Part shown: positions 8,468-16,640 of the stretch, piece by piece | How the letters are laid out: each line of letters opens with the position of its first letter | Numbering within the stretch: position 1 is the first letter of the stretch | Assembly: GCF_009828015.1 (NCBI RefSeq) | Contig: NZ_WTYG01000002.1 | Coordinates: 763,360-827,359, forward strand | Reading direction: 5' to 3' | Source: Qipengyuania citrea | GTDB taxonomy: Bacteria; Pseudomonadota; Alphaproteobacteria; Sphingomonadales; Sphingomonadaceae | Length of the DNA stretch: 64,000 bases | The notes under the pieces: model-generated | Databases searched by the model: none | What the model saw: the letters and a program-made list of their open reading frames with translations, nothing else | Told to the model about the DNA's origin: nothing | Position numbers and translations under genes: made by a program

Positions 8468-8953
8468 ATGAAACACGCCGCAGGGAACCCCGACGAACTC
8501 AAGGAACAGTTCTGGAAGGCACTGGCAGATTCGCCCTTCCTTTTCCTCCAGCTCGACGGCCAGAGCTCTACCGCAGTGCCGATGAGCCCGCAGCTCGACA
8601 AGGATGCGAACAGTTCCATCTGGTTCTTCACGCATACCAAGAGCGATTTTGCCAAGCTCGGCCGCGCGACGGCCACTTTCGAGAGCAAGGGCCACGAGGT
8701 CTTTGCGCGCTTCGATGGCACGCTGACCCGCGAGACCAGCAAGGAGCGGTTCGACCAGTTCTGGAACAATTTCGTCGAAGCCTGGTACGAAGGCGGCAAG
8801 GACGATCCCAACATCCTGTTCCTGCGCATGGATCTCGGTGATGCCGAAATCTGGAACGGCGACCTGGGCCTGCTCACCACTGCCAAGATGGCGCTGGGCA
8901 AGACCGTGGTCGACGAAGCCGAAGAAAAGCACGCGAAGAGCGTCGACCTCTAG
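8468..8953 (+). CDS. Pyridoxamine 5'-phosphate oxidase-like general stress protein
   Basis: Protein of 161 aa with the flavin-binding split-barrel fold of the general stress protein 26 / PNPOx-like group. Helpful segments are ELKEQFWKALADSPFLFL, the FFTHTKSDFAKLG strand-helix and NILFLRMDLGDAEIWNG. Members bind FMN or a related cofactor, and the substrate is usually unknown. The start ATG at 8468 follows a clear AAGGAGACACC ribosome site; the open frame extends far upstream but that part is antisense to imuA. It is divergent from imuA and followed by a terminator, so it is a single-gene unit. Confidence 0.88.
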   Translation: MKHAAGNPDELKEQFWKALADSPFLFLQLDGQSSTAVPMSPQLDKDANSSIWFFTHTKSDFAKLGRATATFESKGHEVFARFDGTLTRETSKERFDQFWNNFVEAWYEGGKDDPNILFLRMDLGDAEIWNGDLGLLTTAKMALGKTVVDEAEEKHAKSVDL

Positions 8954-8973
8954 GATTTCGCCTCCGGGCAAAC

Positions 8974-9006
8974 AAAGGGCCGCTCCCACATGGGGGCGGC
9001 CCTTTT
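8974..9006 (+). terminator. Rho-independent terminator after the stress protein gene
   Basis: Hairpin with AAGGGCCGCTCCC pairing with GGGGGCGGCCCTT around a short ACAT loop, followed by TTTT. The site lies 20 bp after the stop codon. It can also serve the convergent minus-strand transporter gene because the stem is flanked by A-rich sequence on the other side. Confidence 0.85.
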
Positions 9007-9087
9007 CATGTCCGGCATTGCTTGTCGGCTATCCCGTTCGCTCGGCGCAATGGCGCGGTCCCGGTTCCGCCGCTGGCGGCGCTGCGC

Positions 9088-10518
9088 TCAGCCGCCGAGA
9101 ATGGCGGGGAACAGCCCGGTGACCAGGATGATCGCCACGGCCAGCGGGCACAGCCACGCCAGCAGGAAACGCCAGATTCCGAACGCCAAGGGCGACAGGC
9201 CGGTGGTCGTACGCAGCAAGTTCGTATCCGCCTTCCAGCCGATAAATATCGACGTCAGCAGCGCCCCGACGGGCAGCATGACCTTGCCTGTGAAGCCATC
9301 GACCGTGTCGAGGATATCGGTATCCGCGAACAGGTCCCAGAAGCCCAGCGGGCGGACATCGGACCACACGTTGTAGCCCAGCAGACAGGCGATCCCGATC
9401 AGGAACGCACCGCCGCCGAAGATCAGGGCCGACTTGGGCCGGCTCCAGCCGCGCTCGCCGATCCCGTAGGCGGTCGGCACTTCGAGCAGCGAAATCGAGC
9501 TGGTGACCGCGGCGACCAGGATCAGCAGGAAGAACAGCAGGCCGAACAGCGCCCCGCCGGGCATCGTCTGGAAGGCGAAGGGCAGCGTCTGGAACACCAG
9601 CGTCGGACCGGCAGCGGGATCGAGCCCGACTGCGAAGACGATCGGGAAGATCATCAGACCGGCAAGCAGCGCCACGCAGGTATCGGCGATCGCGATGATC
9701 GCGGCCGTCGGGCCGAGCGCGCTGCCTTCCTTGATATAGGAGCCGTAAGTGATCAGCCCGGCCACGCCGAGCGAGAGCGAGAACAGCGCCTGGCCAAGCG
9801 CCGAGTTCATGACTTCGGGGGTAAGTTTCGACCAGTCGGGGGTGAACAGGAACGCCGCCGCGTCGCCGATGTCGCCTTCGATCGCGCCATAGATCACCAG
9901 CCCGACAAGCAGGACGAAGAACACCGGCATAAGGTAGGTGGCGGCCTTCTCGATGCCCGAGCTGACGCCGCGCGCAACGATGTAGAGCGTCAGTCCCATG
10001 AACAGGAAATGCACTGCCAGGAGCAGACCGGGATTGGCGAACATGTCGCCCAGCCGCTGCTGGATCTGTTCGCGGCTTTCCCCCGCCAGCGCGCCGCGGA
10101 ACGGATCGCCTGCCATTATGGCCTGCGCGAGGTCGCTGCCCATCACGCCGACGTAATACAGCACCCAGCCGGCAACCACCGAATAGAACGCCACGATCAG
10201 GAAGGCGGCGAGCGCGCCGACCGCACCGAACACCGACCATCCCGGGCTCGCCTGCGACTGCGCCGCCACCCGGCGAATCGAGCCGATCGCGTCGGTCTGG
10301 CCCACGCGTCCGATGAATATCTCCGACAATACCAGCGGCAGGCCGAGCAGGAACACGCAGGCGATGTAGACGATGACGAATGCGCCGCCCCCGCTCTCGC
10401 CCGCCAGCGTCGGAAACCGCCAGATATTGCCCAGCCCGACCGCGGCCCCCACCGCGGCAAGGATGAATGCCGTGCGCGAGGACCAGCCTTCGCCCGTCGA
10501 ACTCGTGGTGGCGACCAT
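9088..10518 (-). CDS. Neurotransmitter:sodium symporter family transporter
   Basis: Integral membrane protein of 476 aa in the NSS/SNF family (LeuT-type fold), which imports amino acids or similar amines with sodium. The N-terminal half of TM1 carries the family signature: AAVGLGNIWRFPTLAGESGGGAF, given here as GNIWRFP at about residue 30 plus the GGGAF of TM2. About 11-12 hydrophobic segments follow. The substrate cannot be read from sequence. The ATG at 10518 starts just before the conserved SSRTAFILAAVGAAVG block. It is divergent from panB, with about 125 bp between them. Confidence 0.9.
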   Translation of the reverse strand: MVATTSSTGEGWSSRTAFILAAVGAAVGLGNIWRFPTLAGESGGGAFVIVYIACVFLLGLPLVLSEIFIGRVGQTDAIGSIRRVAAQSQASPGWSVFGAVGALAAFLIVAFYSVVAGWVLYYVGVMGSDLAQAIMAGDPFRGALAGESREQIQQRLGDMFANPGLLLAVHFLFMGLTLYIVARGVSSGIEKAATYLMPVFFVLLVGLVIYGAIEGDIGDAAAFLFTPDWSKLTPEVMNSALGQALFSLSLGVAGLITYGSYIKEGSALGPTAAIIAIADTCVALLAGLMIFPIVFAVGLDPAAGPTLVFQTLPFAFQTMPGGALFGLLFFLLILVAAVTSSISLLEVPTAYGIGERGWSRPKSALIFGGGAFLIGIACLLGYNVWSDVRPLGFWDLFADTDILDTVDGFTGKVMLPVGALLTSIFIGWKADTNLLRTTTGLSPLAFGIWRFLLAWLCPLAVAIILVTGLFPAILGG

Positions 10519-10645
10519 GTTCAGATTGTTCCTCTCAAACCGCGGCGATCCCGGCCGCGCCTCACATGCCCGCCCTTAAACACACAATCTTGCGAGAATC
10601 CAAGCTTCGCTTTGCCATCGTTCCCGTGCTTGCTAGTGGGTGCCC

Positions 10646-11518
10646 ATGTCCACCACCTTCCAGCTCGATACCAGCACCAGCAGGGCCAACCCCACTCCCC
10701 AGCCGATGAAGCGGCTGACGGTCCCGAAAATCCGTGCGCACAAGGCCGATGGGGAAACCGCCAAGCCACTGGTGATGCTGACCGCTTACACCGCGCGGCA
10801 GGCGCAATTGCTCGATGCGCATTGCGATATGCTGCTGGTCGGGGATTCGCTGGCGCAGGTGATCTACGGCCTGCCCACCACCATCCCCGTCACGCTCGAC
10901 ATGATGGCCACCCACGCCGCGGCGGTCGTGCGCGGCAGCTATCATTCGGTGGTCGTGGTCGACATGCCTTTCGGGTCGTACGAACAGTCGCCCCAGCAGG
11001 CCTTCGAAAGCGCGACCTTCCTGCTCAAGCAATCGGGCGCGGCCGCGGTCAAGCTCGAAGGCGGCGCGCAGATGGCGGAAACGGTCAGTTTCCTCAACCA
11101 GCGCGGCATCCCGGTGATGGGCCATGTCGGGCTCACCCCGCAGGCGGTGAATGTGCTGGGCGGCTATGCTGCGCGCGGCCGCAGCGACGCCGAGGCGGAG
11201 AAGATCGTCGGCGATGCGCGCGCCCTCGACGAGGCGGGCGCCTTTGCCATCGTGCTCGAAGGGGTACTCGAACCCATCGCCATCGAGGCGACCGGTGCAG
11301 TGTCGTGCCCCACCATCGGCATCGGCGCCTCGGCGCAATGCGACGGGCAGGTGCTGGTGACCGAGGACATGCTGGGCATGTTCGAGAGGGTCCCGCGCTT
11401 CGTGAAGAAGTATGCCGACATCGCCGGGGTCATCGAAACGACCGTGGCGCAATATGCCGAGGAAGTGCGGGGCCGCAGCTTCCCCACTCCCGACCAGACC
11501 TATCAGCCGAAGAGCTGA
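10646..11518 (+). CDS. panB: 3-methyl-2-oxobutanoate hydroxymethyltransferase
   Basis: First committed enzyme of pantothenate (coenzyme A) synthesis; it transfers a hydroxymethyl group from 5,10-methylene-THF to 2-oxoisovalerate. The (beta/alpha)8 metal-dependent fold is shown by MLLVGDSLAQVIYG (metal aspartate), VVVDMPFGSY, AAVKLEGG, GIPVMGHVGLTPQ and CPTIGIGASAQCDGQVLV (in order). Length 290 aa is slightly above the usual 260-280 because of an unconserved N-terminal tail. I take ATG 10646; a GTG two codons earlier (10640) is in frame. The DUF475 gene follows 16 bp downstream of the stop. Confidence 0.96.
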   Translation: MSTTFQLDTSTSRANPTPQPMKRLTVPKIRAHKADGETAKPLVMLTAYTARQAQLLDAHCDMLLVGDSLAQVIYGLPTTIPVTLDMMATHAAAVVRGSYHSVVVVDMPFGSYEQSPQQAFESATFLLKQSGAAAVKLEGGAQMAETVSFLNQRGIPVMGHVGLTPQAVNVLGGYAARGRSDAEAEKIVGDARALDEAGAFAIVLEGVLEPIAIEATGAVSCPTIGIGASAQCDGQVLVTEDMLGMFERVPRFVKKYADIAGVIETTVAQYAEEVRGRSFPTPDQTYQPKS

Positions 11519-11534
11519 CAACCGGGCGCAGACC

Positions 11535-12605
11535 ATGGAAACAATCCGCAATTACTACACGTTTTCGTTCGGCTTCACCGCAGTCTGCTTCGCGCTGGCC
11601 GCATGGTATGGCTGGTCGAGCACGGGATCGATCACCGCCACGCTCGGCATCCTCTGGATCGTTGTAGTGCTGTCGATTCTCGAAGTGTCGCTGAGCTTCG
11701 ACAATGCGGTGGTCAACGCCACCGTGCTGCGCGACATGGACCCGGTCTGGCAACAGCGGTTTCTGACCATCGGCATCCTGATCGCCGTGTTCGGCATGCG
11801 GATCGTGTTCCCGATCGCGATCGTTGCCATCGCTGCGCGCGTCGGGCCGCTCGAGGCGGTTTCGCTATCGCTCAACAATCCGGCGGAATACGAACGGATC
11901 GTCTCCGAAGCGCATATCGGCATCGCCGGCTTCGGCGGCGCCTTCCTGGCGATGGTCGGGCTGACCTTCTTCTTCGACAACGACAAGGAAGTGCACTGGA
12001 TCGCCGCGATCGAGAAGGCGATCAACAAATTCTCGAATGTGCCCGCAGTCGAGATCGGGCTGGTGCTCGTACTCGTCTATTGGGTTTCCACCCTGCTCGT
12101 TCCGGCCGACAAGATCACCTTCCTCACTGCCGCAGTTCTCGGCCTGGTGACCTTCATCGCCGTCCACGCGATCGCCGCGATCATTGAGGAACGCGAAGCG
12201 GCCAAGAAGGCGGCCGGCCAGATCGTGAAGTCCGGTCTCGGCGGGTTCCTCTATCTCGAAGTGCTCGACGCAAGCTTCAGCTTCGACGGCGTGATCGGGG
12301 CCTTCGCGCTGTCGAACAACATGGTGATCATCGCGCTGGGCCTGTCGGTCGGGGCAATGTTCGTACGTTCGATGACGATCCACCTCGTGCGGACCGGCAC
12401 GCTGGCGCAGTATCGCTATCTTGAACACGGGGCCTTCTGGGCGATCATCGTGCTGGGCGTGATCATGCTGCTGTCGGCGCGCTATCACATTCCCGAAACG
12501 ATCACCGGGCTGCTGGGCGCGGTGCTGATCGGTCTCAGCTTCTGGTGGTCGGTGCGCCATAACCGGCGCTTTCCGGCCGATGCGGTGACGACGCCAGCCG
12601 ACTAG
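11535..12605 (+). CDS. DUF475 (TerC-superfamily) integral membrane protein
   Basis: Protein of 356 aa with about nine hydrophobic segments. The pair LEVSLSFDNAVVNA (near residue 50) and LEVLDASFSFDGVIGAFALS (near residue 240, quoted in part) forms the duplicated acidic motif of the TerC superfamily, thought to bind or export metal ions. The family is DUF475; physiological role unknown. The ATG at 11535 directly precedes the conserved YYTFSFG start. It lies 16 bp after panB, so it may be cotranscribed with it. The 3' end overlaps the convergent SBF-like gene by 71 bp. Confidence 0.85.
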   Translation: METIRNYYTFSFGFTAVCFALAAWYGWSSTGSITATLGILWIVVVLSILEVSLSFDNAVVNATVLRDMDPVWQQRFLTIGILIAVFGMRIVFPIAIVAIAARVGPLEAVSLSLNNPAEYERIVSEAHIGIAGFGGAFLAMVGLTFFFDNDKEVHWIAAIEKAINKFSNVPAVEIGLVLVLVYWVSTLLVPADKITFLTAAVLGLVTFIAVHAIAAIIEEREAAKKAAGQIVKSGLGGFLYLEVLDASFSFDGVIGAFALSNNMVIIALGLSVGAMFVRSMTIHLVRTGTLAQYRYLEHGAFWAIIVLGVIMLLSARYHIPETITGLLGAVLIGLSFWWSVRHNRRFPADAVTTPAD

Positions 12606-13539
12606 CGATCGGCGCGGCGACCACCAGCTGGAAGAAGTGGTACAGCAGCAGCGCGATCACCAGGAAGCCGGCCTCTTCGGGCGGAAACAGGATCGTCGCC
12701 AGCGGCGCACCCACCGCCGCGCTTTTCTGCGCCCCGGCGAACAGGAAGGCGATGCGATCGGCCCGCTGGAGGCGGAGCGCGCCGCCCGCCAGCCATGCGC
12801 CCAGATTGCCCGCCAGCAGGAAGGCGGCGACCAGCGCGCCGATTACCGCCCAGTCGATGCCCGCGACGCGCGACCAGATGCCCTGCTCAACCGCACCCGA
12901 GAATGCGACATAGACAGCCGCCGAAATGGCGAAGCGGTCGATCCAGGCGATCTTCGGCTTGTGCTGCGCGATGAAGCCCGAGGTACAGCCCTGCACGGCC
13001 TGCCCAATGGCGAAGGGCAGGATCAGCAGCAGCATGATCTTGCCGATCACTTCCATCCCCACCGCCCCGCTGCCGCTGCCGCCCAGCGCGAGGAACAGCG
13101 GCACCGTGACGAACACGCCCAGGATGTTGAGCAGTGCCGCGCCGACGACCGACAGCGCCACATTGCCCCCAGCAAGCGAGCTGTAAGAGGTTGCCGATTG
13201 GACGGTGGAAGGCAGCGTTCCCAGATACAGGAACCCCAGCGCGACCGACGGCGCCAGTAATCCCTGTCCGATCGAGGCGAGCGCCAGCCCGACCAGCGCC
13301 ATCGCCCCGAACACCCACAACACCAGCGGGACGAGGAAACGCCAGTTCGCGAAACCGGCGACGATATCTCGCCGGGCGATCCGCATGCCGTTGAGCAGGA
13401 AGAGAACGAAAATTGCGGCATTTGCCACCATCTGCGCCCAGCCGCGCGCATCACCGGTGGCGGGCAGCAGCGCAGCGACGGCGATCGCCGCCACCAGCAT
13501 GCGCAGCATCGGGTCGGTCAATACGGTTCTGAAACTCAT
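12535..13539 (-). CDS. SBF-like bile acid:sodium symporter family transporter
   Basis: Membrane protein of 334 aa with about ten hydrophobic stretches and the SBF-like pattern LGTLPSTVQSATSYSSLAGGN near residue 115 and FAGAQKSAAVGAPLA near residue 275. Relatives include YfeH/P7-type exporters; substrate unknown. The ATG at 13539 is chosen because the conserved domain starts there. The longer open frame to 13656 reads into the upstream gene. The last 24 codons overlap the 3' end of the convergent DUF475 gene. Confidence 0.82.
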   Translation of the reverse strand: MSFRTVLTDPMLRMLVAAIAVAALLPATGDARGWAQMVANAAIFVLFLLNGMRIARRDIVAGFANWRFLVPLVLWVFGAMALVGLALASIGQGLLAPSVALGFLYLGTLPSTVQSATSYSSLAGGNVALSVVGAALLNILGVFVTVPLFLALGGSGSGAVGMEVIGKIMLLLILPFAIGQAVQGCTSGFIAQHKPKIAWIDRFAISAAVYVAFSGAVEQGIWSRVAGIDWAVIGALVAAFLLAGNLGAWLAGGALRLQRADRIAFLFAGAQKSAAVGAPLATILFPPEEAGFLVIALLLYHFFQLVVAAPIASRLASSPHRPESAGYGAPTTRS

Positions 13540-13579
13540 CGCCCTGCCCTGCCTGCCGGCGAAACGCTTGTCGAGCGGG

Positions 13580-15289
13580 TCAGCGCGATTGCAGCGAGCG
13601 CAGCTTGGCTTCCAATTCGGCGCGCGCGGCGCTCCCGTCATCGGGCATGGCTGCAAGCAGCGCGGAGATCGCCAGCGGGTTCATCGGTTCGAGTTCGTGC
13701 GCGGCGAGCGCATAGCTCATTGCCTCGTCCGCGTCGCCCAGCTGCCGCGCCCCGACGCTGCGCGCGGCGAGCACCCACGGCACGCGGCCCATGCCGAGAT
13801 CGAGCGCGTGATCGAGCAGGCCGACCGCGCGCGGCCAATCGCCTTGCGTGGCGTAGCTATCGGCCAGTGCAGCCGCCGCCTCGCCGTTCATCGGGTTCTG
13901 CCGGACATAGTCGGCGAGCATCCTCTGCGCGCGTGGCACATCGTCCTGCGCTCGCGCCAGCCGCAGAGCGAGCGGCCACCCCAGGCGGATCCGGGCGGCG
14001 CGACCATAGGCGGCGCGCGCGGCGGGCTTGTCCCCCACGGCAAAGCTTGCATCGCCCAGAACCGCCTGCGCATCGGCCGAGCCGGGAAAGCGGCGCGCCA
14101 GTTCGGCTGCGCGCGTCACTGCCGCCTCACCGTCGCCCGCGACGATGGCATGGCGCACCTGATCCCTGAGCTGCAGTGCCCCGGTCGCTTGCGACGTCGG
14201 CGCAATCCGTACCGGCGAAAGGCTCGGCAGCGCGGTCAGCTGGCCCGATGCAATCGCCGGCTGATCGAGGAACCGCGCAGCGCGGGCGCGGTCGCCCAGC
14301 GCCTCGTAAGCGCGGCCGATCAATGTGCGCAGATAGGCCGATGCGGGATCGTCGGCCACGATACCGGCAAACCGGCGGACCAGCTCGCGCTCGCCAGCGC
14401 TGCGCGACAGGGCAAAGGCCAGTAAATCGCGAATCCGGCGGTTGTCGGGTTGGCGGGAATACAGCCGATCGAGCGTCACGGCGGCGATCGCGTAGTTTTC
14501 CTGCTGCAGGTCGATCAGCGCCGACAGCAATTGCGCCGAAGCGACCCCGTCCTTCGCCAGACCCGAGCGTTCCAGCAGATCGCGGGCCAGCGCGACATCG
14601 CCGCCCCGCGCGGCAATGACCGCCTGGACGAACAGTCCCCGGGGCGCCGCCGCGGCAGTCCCGTCCCCGCCCCGCAGAACCGCCAGCGCGTCTTGCGCGC
14701 GCCCCGCATCGCTCAGCGTTGCGGCGAGATCGAGCCGCAGTTCCCGGTTCTGCGGGTGCAGCTCCAGCGCACGGGCAAACCACTCCGCACCGGTTGCGAG
14801 GCCCTGCGCATCGCGGGCCAGCTGGCCGCGAAAGCGCAGCGCTTCGGCATGCGCGGGATCGATTGCCAGCGCGCGGTCGACCGCCTCGAGTGCCTGCGCC
14901 TGTTCGCCCCCGGCATAGCGCAGCCGGCCGATATCGACCCACAGTCCCGCACTGGCGGGATCGGCGCGATAGGACTGGTCGAAAGCCGCGCCGGCAGCCG
15001 GAAGGTTCCCCTGCGCCATTTCGAGCCGGCCGAGGCTCCGGAACCCCTCGGCGCGGGTCTCCGCAGAAAACTCGCCCGGCTCGAGCCAGGCGCGTGCCAG
15101 CGCGAGGTCGCCTGCGAGCAATGCCCGTTCGCCGTGCATTGCCGCGATGTCGGCCCGCTGCTGCGCGGCCTGCGTCGGCTCAGCGGCGCCCGTCCCGGAC
15201 GGATCCTCCACCGGGCCATCGCAGGCGGTAAGGCCCGGCGCTGCCAGGACGAGTCCCGCCAGGAGCGCCAGGTCACGCGTGCAGATCAT
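13580..15289 (-). CDS. TPR-repeat lipoprotein of the prs operon
   Basis: Protein of 569 aa built almost entirely of tetratricopeptide-like helical pairs (for example AEALRFRGQLARDAQG, AEWFARALELHPQN and the A-x-Y-x-x-A-L spacing). The N terminus is a lipoprotein signal: a hydrophobic run ending LTAC, so lipidation at Cys23 is expected. It is the last gene of the overlapping glycosyltransferase-prsK-prsR operon, with a 17-bp overlap with prsR. TPR lipoproteins accompany PEP-CTERM/exopolysaccharide loci, where they are thought to scaffold polymer export; this one is shorter than the long PrsT family, so I do not name it. Function in export is inferred. Confidence 0.85.
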   Translation of the reverse strand: MICTRDLALLAGLVLAAPGLTACDGPVEDPSGTGAAEPTQAAQQRADIAAMHGERALLAGDLALARAWLEPGEFSAETRAEGFRSLGRLEMAQGNLPAAGAAFDQSYRADPASAGLWVDIGRLRYAGGEQAQALEAVDRALAIDPAHAEALRFRGQLARDAQGLATGAEWFARALELHPQNRELRLDLAATLSDAGRAQDALAVLRGGDGTAAAAPRGLFVQAVIAARGGDVALARDLLERSGLAKDGVASAQLLSALIDLQQENYAIAAVTLDRLYSRQPDNRRIRDLLAFALSRSAGERELVRRFAGIVADDPASAYLRTLIGRAYEALGDRARAARFLDQPAIASGQLTALPSLSPVRIAPTSQATGALQLRDQVRHAIVAGDGEAAVTRAAELARRFPGSADAQAVLGDASFAVGDKPAARAAYGRAARIRLGWPLALRLARAQDDVPRAQRMLADYVRQNPMNGEAAAALADSYATQGDWPRAVGLLDHALDLGMGRVPWVLAARSVGARQLGDADEAMSYALAAHELEPMNPLAISALLAAMPDDGSAARAELEAKLRSLQSR

Positions 15290-16640
15290 ACTGCTTGAGC
15301 AGGTCGTAGAGCGTCGGCCGGCTGATCCCCAGCAGCTTGGCGGTGTTCGAGATGTTGCCCTCGCTGCGCGCCAGCGCCTGGCGGATCATCCGGCGATCAG
15401 CCTGTTCGCGCGCCGCCTTCAGGTTGAGCGCGATATCCGCGCCGTCTGCCGCGCTTTGCGTCAGGTCGAGATCTTCGGCGGTCACGAGCTTGCTGTCGGC
15501 CATGATCACCGCGCGCTTCACGCGGTTCTCCAGTTCGCGGACATTCCCCGGCCAGGCCCAGCTGTCGATCGCGGCGAGCGCATCGGGCGCGAACCCCTTG
15601 ACCTGCGGGTTCATTTCCTTCGCCAGCCGGGTCAGGAAATGCTTCGCCAGCAGCACCGCATCGCCGGGCCGTTCGGACAGCGGAGGCACCTTCACCACGA
15701 TTTCGGCAAGCCGATAGAACAGGTCTTCGCGGAAGGTGCCCGCGCCGATCATCGCCTCCAAATCCTGGTGCGTGGCGCAGACGATCCGCGTGTCGACCGA
15801 AATAGCCTTGCGGCCCCCGACGCGTTCGATCGTGCGTTCCTGCAGGAAGCGCAGCAGTTTGACCTGCAAGGGCAAGGGAATATCGCCCACCTCGTCGAGG
15901 AACAGCGTGCCCCCATCGGCCAGTTCGATCTTGCCCGGCGTCGTCTTCACCGCGCCGGTAAAAGCGCCCTTCTCGTGCCCGAACAGCTCGCTTTCGAGCA
16001 GGTTTTCCGGGATTGCCGCGCAATTGATCGCGACGAAGGAACCGTCCTTGCGAACGCTGCAATCGTGGACGCCGCGCGCCAGCAGCTCCTTGCCCGTACC
16101 GCTCGCGCCGAGCAGCATCACCGACACATTGGTCGGCGCCACGCGTTCGATGGTGCGCGCGACCTTGGCCATTTCGGGCGCGGCCGTGATCATCGAACCG
16201 AGCACTGTGCGCTCGTCACCGATCTGTTCGGCCAGACGGCGGTTTTCGCTCTCTATCTGGTGCAGCCGGTAGGCGCGCTGGACGATCAGCCCGAGCGTGT
16301 CGATATCGACCGGCTTCTGGTAGAAATCGTAGGCGCCTTCCTCGACCGCGCGCAGCGCGCTTTCGCGCGCGCCGTGGCCCGAGGCGACGATCACCTTCGT
16401 ATCGGGCTTGATCGCCATGATCGCCTCGAGCACCGCGAACCCTTCGCTGGTTCCGTCGGGATCCGGCGGCAGGCCGAGATCGAGCGTGACCACCGCGGGT
16501 TCTTCCGCCCGCACCGCTGCCACGGCGGTTTCTCGCGTATCCGCCAGAATCACGTCGAAATCCTCATAGGCCCATTTGAGCTGGGCCTGGAGCCCTTCGT
16601 CATCCTCGACGATGAGCAGTTTCGGCTTTCTTTCCGCCAT
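15273..16640 (-). CDS. prsR: Sigma-54-dependent response regulator PrsR
   Basis: NtrC-type transcription activator of 455 aa. The receiver domain (residues 1-120) has phosphoacceptor Asp54 in [10 protein letters not shown]. The AAA+ domain (about 150-380) has GASGTGKE and the sigma-54 contact loop GAFTGA. The C-terminal Fis-type helix-turn-helix reads [18 protein letters not shown]. The receiver and linker match the PEP-CTERM-box response regulator group, which partners PrsK and activates exopolysaccharide and PEP-CTERM genes. It overlaps prsK by one base (TAATG) and the TPR gene by 17 bp, so the operon is tightly coupled. Confidence 0.93.
   Translation of the reverse strand: MAERKPKLLIVEDDEGLQAQLKWAYEDFDVILADTRETAVAAVRAEEPAVVTLDLGLPPDPDGTSEGFAVLEAIMAIKPDTKVIVASGHGARESALRAVEEGAYDFYQKPVDIDTLGLIVQRAYRLHQIESENRRLAEQIGDERTVLGSMITAAPEMAKVARTIERVAPTNVSVMLLGASGTGKELLARGVHDCSVRKDGSFVAINCAAIPENLLESELFGHEKGAFTGAVKTTPGKIELADGGTLFLDEVGDIPLPLQVKLLRFLQERTIERVGGRKAISVDTRIVCATHQDLEAMIGAGTFREDLFYRLAEIVVKVPPLSERPGDAVLLAKHFLTRLAKEMNPQVKGFAPDALAAIDSWAWPGNVRELENRVKRAVIMADSKLVTAEDLDLTQSAADGADIALNLKAAREQADRRMIRQALARSEGNISNTAKLLGISRPTLYDLLKQYDLHA

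Noticed and set aside
9022-11667. 881-aa plus-strand open frame
   Set aside because: It is antisense to the NSS transporter, then out of frame with panB. Both real genes have strong motifs.
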